A DNA stretch of 11,789 nt, from the NCBI GenBank assembly GCA_024635465.1, contig JAGXIS010000170.1, positions 1 through 11,789 of the forward strand. Reading direction: 5' to 3'. Every line of letters starts with the position of its first letter. Position 1 is the first letter of the stretch. This DNA is from Bacteroidota bacterium (GTDB lineage: Bacteria > Bacteroidota > Rhodothermia > Balneolales > Balneolaceae). Below, piece after piece: positions 7,701-11,789 of the stretch. The position numbers and the translations under genes were made by a program. The notes below the pieces were generated by a model. That model was not told the DNA's origin, did not search any database, and saw only the letters and a program-made list of their open reading frames with translations.

Positions 7701-9056
7701 ATGAGCCTATTTGACAATCAGGAAGATGAGGGATTCAGTAGGAAAGAGAATAGCGAGTCTCAGCCGCTTGCAACCCGGATGCGTCCACGTTCATTGGATG
7801 AGTTTAAAGGTCAGGAACACCTTGTAGGTGAGGGAAAAATGCTCAATCGAATGATACAAAGTGGCGTTATCGGATCATTGATTCTATATGGCCCCCCAAG
7901 TTCAGGCAAAACAACGTTAGCTCATGTCATATCCAGAGAGATAGATGCTCGATTCGAAGTAATTAATGCGGTTTTGGATGGAATTAAGGAGTTACGGGTA
8001 GTAGTCAAAAAAGCGGAATATCAAAAGAAAGCAACCGGTAAGAAAACGATACTTTTTGTTGATGAAATCCATCGCTGGAATAAAGCACAACAAGATGCAT
8101 TATTGCCACATCTGGAATCCGGTATTATCACATTGATCGGCGCAACAACAGAGAACCCATTCTATTCGCTGGTGAGCCCGCTACTTTCCAGGTGTCAGCT
8201 TTTTGAACTCTATCCTCTCACGAAGGAGAATGTTATAGAGATGATTGATGATACCATGGGGGATGATGTAAGAGGCCTCGGATTTATCAAAATAGATCTG
8301 ACTGCTGAAGCTAAAGATCATTTTGCAGAATATGCAGGGGGAGATATTAGAAATGCATTAAATGCACTTGAAATAGCAGCTTTATCTACACCGAAGAATG
8401 AGGATGGATCGGTAAAAATCACTCTTGAGATTGCAAAACAATCGATACAGAAACGGAGTGTTAAATATGATGGGTCGGGTGATGAACACTATCATTATGC
8501 TTCAGCTTTTATTAAGTCGATGAGAGGGTCTGATCCGGATGCAGCACTCTACTGGATGAGTGCAATGATGGAAGGAGGTGAAGATCCGAACTTTATATTC
8601 AGAAGAATGTTAATTTTTGCATCTGAAGATGTGGGAATGGCAGATCCATATGCAATCACAGTTGTCCATTCATCTCAAGAGTCATTTCTAAAAACAGGAA
8701 TGCCTGAAGGATTCTATTTTTTGGCTCACGCCTGTATCTTTCTATCGCTTAGCCCTAAGAGTAACAGTACAAATGCCATCTTTGATGTTAATAACGAAAT
8801 TCAGAAAAAGGGAGTAGGTGAGGTGCCTCCTCATTTGAAAGACAAAACGGCGAATAAACTGGTTTCAAGATATCTGGATATTGGAAATGCATCAGATGAA
8901 TATAAATATCCGCATCAATATGATCATAACTGGATAAATCAAAACTATTTACCGGATTCATTAAAGGGAAAATCATGGTATAAAGGTGGTTCTGAGGGGA
9001 GAGAAGCCAGTTTATTAAAGCGGTTGAATGAAATTCGCAGGCGTAAGGATCAGTAA
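7701..9056 (+). CDS. rarA: Replication-associated recombination protein A (RarA/MgsA AAA+ ATPase)
   Basis: RarA is a tetrameric, DNA-dependent AAA+ ATPase related to clamp loaders. It acts at stalled replication forks and at single-/double-strand DNA junctions. The 451-residue length is normal. Residues 24-45 hold the [18 protein letters not shown] box. Walker A is GPPSSGKT at 64-71, where GPPGTGKT is more usual. Walker B ILFVDE at 117-122 continues into [10 protein letters not shown], the family signature with Trp where Phe is common. Sensor 1 GATTEN is at 147-152 and the arginine finger is Arg164 in SPLLSR. The C-terminal tetramerisation region contains FIKSMRGSD at 270-278, [24 protein letters not shown] and LSPKSNS, all characteristic of RarA. 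It is a single gene diverging from the CBS protein, with a hairpin 15 bp after its stop. Confidence 0.96.
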   Translation: MSLFDNQEDEGFSRKENSESQPLATRMRPRSLDEFKGQEHLVGEGKMLNRMIQSGVIGSLILYGPPSSGKTTLAHVISREIDARFEVINAVLDGIKELRVVVKKAEYQKKATGKKTILFVDEIHRWNKAQQDALLPHLESGIITLIGATTENPFYSLVSPLLSRCQLFELYPLTKENVIEMIDDTMGDDVRGLGFIKIDLTAEAKDHFAEYAGGDIRNALNALEIAALSTPKNEDGSVKITLEIAKQSIQKRSVKYDGSGDEHYHYASAFIKSMRGSDPDAALYWMSAMMEGGEDPNFIFRRMLIFASEDVGMADPYAITVVHSSQESFLKTGMPEGFYFLAHACIFLSLSPKSNSTNAIFDVNNEIQKKGVGEVPPHLKDKTANKLVSRYLDIGNASDEYKYPHQYDHNWINQNYLPDSLKGKSWYKGGSEGREASLLKRLNEIRRRKDQ

Positions 9057-9070
9057 ATACTTAAAAAAAT

Positions 9071-9101
9071 AATTGCCCGGAATTATCCATTCCGGGCAAT
9101 T
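9071..9101 (+). terminator. Strong hairpin downstream of rarA, probable terminator (possibly bidirectional)
   Basis: AATTGCCCGGAAT at 9071-9083 and ATTCCGGGCAATT at 9089-9101 form a perfect 13-bp stem with a 5-nt loop, starting 15 bp after the rarA stop. On the plus strand a run of seven A lies before the stem and no T-tract follows it. The orientation with a proper U-tract is therefore the minus strand, where no gene reads into it directly. The likely role is rarA 3'-end formation or RNA stability. Confidence 0.7.
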
Positions 9102-9371
9102 GAGTATTGGAGCTATTGCTCGATGTCTACCATAACATGAGTTCTTACTTCATAATTTAATATTAACTTGAATAAATATAAGGCTGAAACAAGAAGTAAA
9201 CAAATAAATTTAGGATAAAATTACTTAATACATATAAAATTAAGTTAAATAGACTAGAAAAGCGCTTTTATTTAATTAAATAATTCTGGTTTCGATTCAA
9301 AATCCTACCTTTATGGTTTGGAATTATTTTCATTTAAGCTCCGTTCTTTTAACTGGTTTAACACTGATCAA
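9102..9371. other. AT-rich intergenic region with palindromes, probable promoter region of the flavoprotein gene
   Basis: There is no convincing reading frame here. The DNA is strikingly AT-rich from about 9145 to 9285. Three inverted repeats stand out: ACTTAAT/ATTAAGT at 9223-9229 and 9239-9245; the perfect palindrome AAAAGCGCTTTT at 9258-9269; and the 16-bp palindrome TTATTTAATTAAATAA at 9268-9283. TACCTTTA at 9306-9313 is one base off the Bacteroidota -7 consensus TAnnTTTG, but I see no properly spaced -33 TTTG. I see no tRNA or recognisable small RNA. Confidence 0.5.
9258..9283. repeat. Two overlapping perfect palindromes upstream of the flavoprotein gene
   Basis: AAAAGCGCTTTT (9258-9269) overlaps by two bases TTATTTAATTAAATAA (9268-9283). 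The first has the CG-centred symmetry seen in operators of LacI-type regulators, but no such regulator is in the window. They lie about 90-115 bp upstream of the proposed start at 9372. A regulatory role is a possibility only. Confidence 0.35.
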
Positions 9372-9923
9372 ATGAACGTCATGAAAATTCATATTTTATC
9401 ATCTACAGACAGATCCGGTTCTAATGCTCTAAAGGTTTCCAAGTATGCTAAAGGAGTTATGAGTAAGAGCAGTGATGTAGAGATATTTAGTCTTGAGGAT
9501 TATCCATTGCATGATGTTGTGGGGGGTAAATATGGGAAGGAGATAGAGTCTGTAAAATCCTTTAACGATCAATTTTTGAGCGCAGATGGCTTTCTTTTTG
9601 TCATACCGGAATATAACGGGGGATTCCCGGGTATTTTGAAGGTATTTTACGATTATCTTCCTTTTCCAAAAGCATTCCAACGAGTGCCTGTGAGTTTGAT
9701 TGGAGAGGCTGCCGGTGCATTTGGGGCCTTACGACCTGTAGAACAGTTTGCACAATTACTTTCTTATAGAAATGCACATATCTTCCCGGATAGTATGTAC
9801 ATTCAGCGAGTTAATGACTCATTTGATCCGGAAGATGGATTGAAGTCCGAAAAACTTCAGAAGCTTCTCCTGAGGCAACTGAATGACTTTACTGATTTTG
9901 TACGAAAATTGAGTGAGATCTAG
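9372..9923 (+). CDS. NADPH-dependent FMN reductase-family flavoprotein
   Basis: This is a flavodoxin-fold oxidoreductase (NADPH-dependent FMN reductase/chromate reductase-type family) that binds FMN and passes electrons from NAD(P)H to flavin, quinone or other acceptors in the cytoplasm. From ATG 9372 it has 183 residues, a normal length. Residues 4-9 form strand 1 (MKIHIL), followed by the phosphate-binding loop SSTDRSGSN at 10-18. PEYNGGFPG at 79-87 is the family's isoalloxazine-contacting motif, and LIGEAAGAFGALRPVEQ at 109-125 is the second conserved loop. The frame stays open upstream to a TTG at 9318, but that extension lacks family character. A second ATG at 9381 would give 180 residues and is equally plausible. 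The physiological substrate is unknown. It appears to be a single gene preceded by a palindrome-rich AT-rich region. Its stop codon overlaps that of the convergent response regulator. Confidence 0.9.
   Translation: MNVMKIHILSSTDRSGSNALKVSKYAKGVMSKSSDVEIFSLEDYPLHDVVGGKYGKEIESVKSFNDQFLSADGFLFVIPEYNGGFPGILKVFYDYLPFPKAFQRVPVSLIGEAAGAFGALRPVEQFAQLLSYRNAHIFPDSMYIQRVNDSFDPEDGLKSEKLQKLLLRQLNDFTDFVRKLSEI
9920..9923. other. Interlocked convergent stop codons (CTAG)
   Basis: The palindrome CTAG supplies TAG at 9921-9923 for the flavoprotein gene and TAG at 9920-9922, read on the minus strand, for the response regulator. There is no intergenic space and no visible terminator between the two convergent genes. 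Confidence 0.95.
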
Positions 9924-10624
9924 TTGATTTTAAGCATATAACCGACCCCGTGCAGAGTTACCAGATATCTTGGATCGTCCGGATTTATTTCTACTTTCGC
10001 ACGTAATTTTGAGATGTGTACATCAACTGTTCTGGTATTGGTGCTGTATTCATATCGCCATACTTTTTCAAGTAGATCATCTCTTGAGATGGGCTGGTTG
10101 GCATTAGACAATAAGTACTCTATGATCTCAACCTCTCGGGTAGATAGTTCTTCAACAGAATCATCCGGTTTATAGACCCTGGATTCATTCAGATCAATTT
10201 TAACCTTACCCAATTTCAGTATTTCTACAGGACCCGATTTTGAATAGGCATTTGCTCTTCGGAGTCGCGCAGTAATTCTTGCCAAAAGTTCCTTTACACC
10301 AAAAGGTTTTGTGATATAGTCATCAGCCCCAATATTCAGTCCCGTTACCTTATCAATCTCCTGATCTCTTGCTGTGAGCATAATGATCGGAAAAGTATAT
10401 TTAAGTCTGCGAATCTCCTCACAAATTTCATATCCGTTACGATTGGGAAGCATTAAATCCAATATCATTAAATCAGGTTCTGTGCTCTTCACTGCATCTA
10501 AAACATCATTACCATCCGAGACAACGACCACCTCATAATTTTCAGCTTCAAGGGTATCCTTTAGGGTAAAAACTAAACTGGGTTCATCTTCTACGATGAG
10601 AATCTTTTTAGAGTTTTCAGGCAT
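9920..10624 (-). CDS. OmpR/PhoB-family response regulator
   Basis: This 234-residue DNA-binding regulator has a receiver domain at about residues 6-120 and a winged-helix output domain at about 135-233. The receiver has the acidic pair Glu12-Asp13, the phospho-acceptor Asp56 in LDLMLP, Thr84 and Lys106 in TKPFG, so it should be phosphorylatable. The output domain shows the OmpR-class signature: LSTREVEIIEYLL at 160-172, then TRTVDVHISKLRAKVE, the recognition-helix region, and the wing HGVGYML. Its ATG at 10624 lies within the end of the kinase gene (8-nt overlap), so the two are translationally coupled and surely partners. Target genes cannot be deduced. Confidence 0.96.
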   Translation of the reverse strand: MPENSKKILIVEDEPSLVFTLKDTLEAENYEVVVVSDGNDVLDAVKSTEPDLMILDLMLPNRNGYEICEEIRRLKYTFPIIMLTARDQEIDKVTGLNIGADDYITKPFGVKELLARITARLRRANAYSKSGPVEILKLGKVKIDLNESRVYKPDDSVEELSTREVEIIEYLLSNANQPISRDDLLEKVWRYEYSTNTRTVDVHISKLRAKVEINPDDPRYLVTLHGVGYMLKIN

Positions 10625-11789
10625 ATTCTTCCTTCGTTACTTTACCGTTTAATTTGGATTTCTGATTTCTCTTTTCGGATTGTGGAGCCTCATAATTACC
10701 CGTAATAGGTCTGAAATAGACCGAGAACTCAGATCCATAGCCCGGTTCACTCTTCACACTAATTGTACCCCCATTTAGTTCGACTAAATTTTTGACGATA
10801 GACAATCCCAAACCATGTCCTTTAATTTTTGATGTCATCGAGTTTTCAACTCGATAGAACTTTTTAAAGATATTTTTTTGCAGTTTTTTAGGAATCCCCA
10901 CCCCGGAATCTCTAATCGAAAAACCGGCAGTCTTATCTGATGCAATCAGGTCTATGGTAATAGACTTATTATTACTGCTGTATTTGATACTGTTTTCAAC
11001 AAGGTTGCCGAGAATTGTTTCCACATGTTCTGAATCAACCAGTATCATGGGTAGTTTGTTACTTCTGTTGATCGTAAAATTGAATCCTTTATTCTCAACA
11101 TACTCCTTATTTTTTTCAAAATAATCGTTAACAAGTTCATCCAATTGATGAGCAGAAGAGTTCACGACTGTCTGACCTGAGTCAACTTTAGCAACATCCA
11201 ACAATTGATCAATCATTTTTCTCAATCGTACGGCTTCCTGATAAATATGTTCTCCATAACTTTTCAAACTATTTCCATCAGAAATCCTGCCATCGGAGAT
11301 ATTTTCTCCCGCGGCCTGCATCACGGCCAGTGGTGTTTTCAATTCATGAGTTACATTTGCGAGAAAAGCAGTTTGTCTCTGTGTGAATTCCCGCTCTTTT
11401 TGTGCATTGATGAAGATGAAAAAGAGAGCTCCAACAAGCACAAATACTGCAAATCCCAATACGATCAAATTTCTGTTTAGTGAAGCTTGTGTGGCAGCAA
11501 CCGTTGGGGATTTTAGAAAAGTGGCATCCAGAGTCCAATTTTCCAGAAACCCGGGAAAACGCTGTCTGATGTTTACAATTTCACGACTAAACTTATAATC
11601 TTCACTGCTGCTTAATAGAATTTCATCTTGCATCCAATCTCGTAACCATACCACTAAGCCGGATTCTTCCGGTGATCCAAATTTTGATTCTAATGCAGGT
11701 TGTAAAATCCTATCAAGGAGATAATCTCTATTGATAACAAAATTTATATGTCCCATTACTGAGTTATCACTCAGGTTGATTAATGCTGA
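10617..11789 (-). CDS. Membrane sensor histidine kinase (N-terminus outside window)
   Basis: This is the cognate kinase of the adjacent regulator. The frame is open to the window edge: 11 further in-frame codons precede the first visible ATG at 11756 without a stop, so that Met is probably internal and the first membrane helix and part of the sensor domain are missing. Numbered from that Met, residues 1-95 are a probable periplasmic sensing segment I cannot assign to a family, including WLRDWMQDE. Residues 96-117 are a membrane helix. The HisKA domain carries His137 in FLANVTHELKTPLAVM. The ATPase domain has the N-box NLVENSIKYS at 251-260, the G1 box DSGVG at 283-287 and the G2 box GHGLGL at 313-318. 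About 30 basic, polar residues follow the ATPase domain. All catalytic residues are present. The stimulus is unknown. Confidence 0.95.
   Translation of the reverse strand, partial: SALINLSDNSVMGHINFVINRDYLLDRILQPALESKFGSPEESGLVVWLRDWMQDEILLSSSEDYKFSREIVNIRQRFPGFLENWTLDATFLKSPTVAATQASLNRNLIVLGFAVFVLVGALFFIFINAQKEREFTQRQTAFLANVTHELKTPLAVMQAAGENISDGRISDGNSLKSYGEHIYQEAVRLRKMIDQLLDVAKVDSGQTVVNSSAHQLDELVNDYFEKNKEYVENKGFNFTINRSNKLPMILVDSEHVETILGNLVENSIKYSSNNKSITIDLIASDKTAGFSIRDSGVGIPKKLQKNIFKKFYRVENSMTSKIKGHGLGLSIVKNLVELNGGTISVKSEPGYGSEFSVYFRPITGNYEAPQSEKRNQKSKLNGKVTKEEYA

Noticed and set aside
9318..9371. N-terminal extension of the flavoprotein from a TTG at 9318
   Set aside because: The flavodoxin-fold strand 1 begins right after the ATGs at 9372/9381. 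The extension is unlike the family and falls in the AT-rich promoter region.
1..11789. A defence island, prophage, transposon, CRISPR array or RNA gene
   Set aside because: Both strands were read. The genes are housekeeping or regulatory types, no repeat-spacer pattern or transposase motifs occur, and no tRNA or rRNA sequence was recognised. The only tandem repeat is inside the coding sequence at 4112-4399.

Overview
The window looks like ordinary chromosomal DNA from a moderately AT-rich Gram-negative bacterium of the Bacteroidota/Rhodothermota/Balneolota sphere. I base this on several things: most starts lack a clear Shine-Dalgarno sequence, the RarA, CBS-pair, M29 peptidase and acyl-CoA carboxylase proteins have the flavour of that group, and one very acidic low-complexity protein would fit a marine or halotolerant lifestyle. 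The placement comes from recognising protein families, not from a search. I see no rRNA, tRNA, CRISPR array, insertion sequence, integrase or phage gene.

Layout, left to right. Bases 1-1263 (+) are the C-terminal half of the ClpB disaggregase, cut by the window edge. It converges on a minus-strand pair: an ABC ATPase (2460-3074) followed 13 bp later by an M29-family metallo-aminopeptidase (1343-2446). A 125-bp divergent spacer with a 26-bp inverted repeat separates this pair from a plus-strand pair. That second pair is an unrecognised 768-residue protein (3200-5506), with globular-looking ends and a huge acidic repeat linker, and 22 bp later the beta subunit of a propionyl-CoA-type carboxylase, pccB (5529-7079). 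A minus-strand CBS-pair protein (7109-7546) converges on pccB and diverges from rarA (7701-9056, +) across a spacer carrying another inverted repeat.

The 315-bp stretch from 9057 to 9371 has no gene. It begins with a strong 13-bp-stem hairpin and continues as very AT-rich DNA with several palindromes. An NADPH-dependent FMN-reductase-type flavoprotein (9372-9923, +) follows. Its stop codon interlocks with that of a minus-strand OmpR-type response regulator (9920-10624). The regulator overlaps by 8 nt the end of its sensor histidine kinase (10617 to the window end, N-terminus missing).

How they fit together: the window mixes housekeeping functions. These are protein quality control (ClpB, aminopeptidase), DNA replication-fork maintenance (RarA), acyl-CoA carboxylation (PccB), a redox flavoprotein, a probable adenylate-sensing CBS protein and one two-component system. 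No coherent defence, biosynthetic or mobile system is evident. The least explained gene is the acidic repeat protein at 3200-5506. The other oddity worth a look is the ABC ATPase at 2460-3074, which appears to lack the usual Q-loop glutamine and switch histidine and has no permease nearby.
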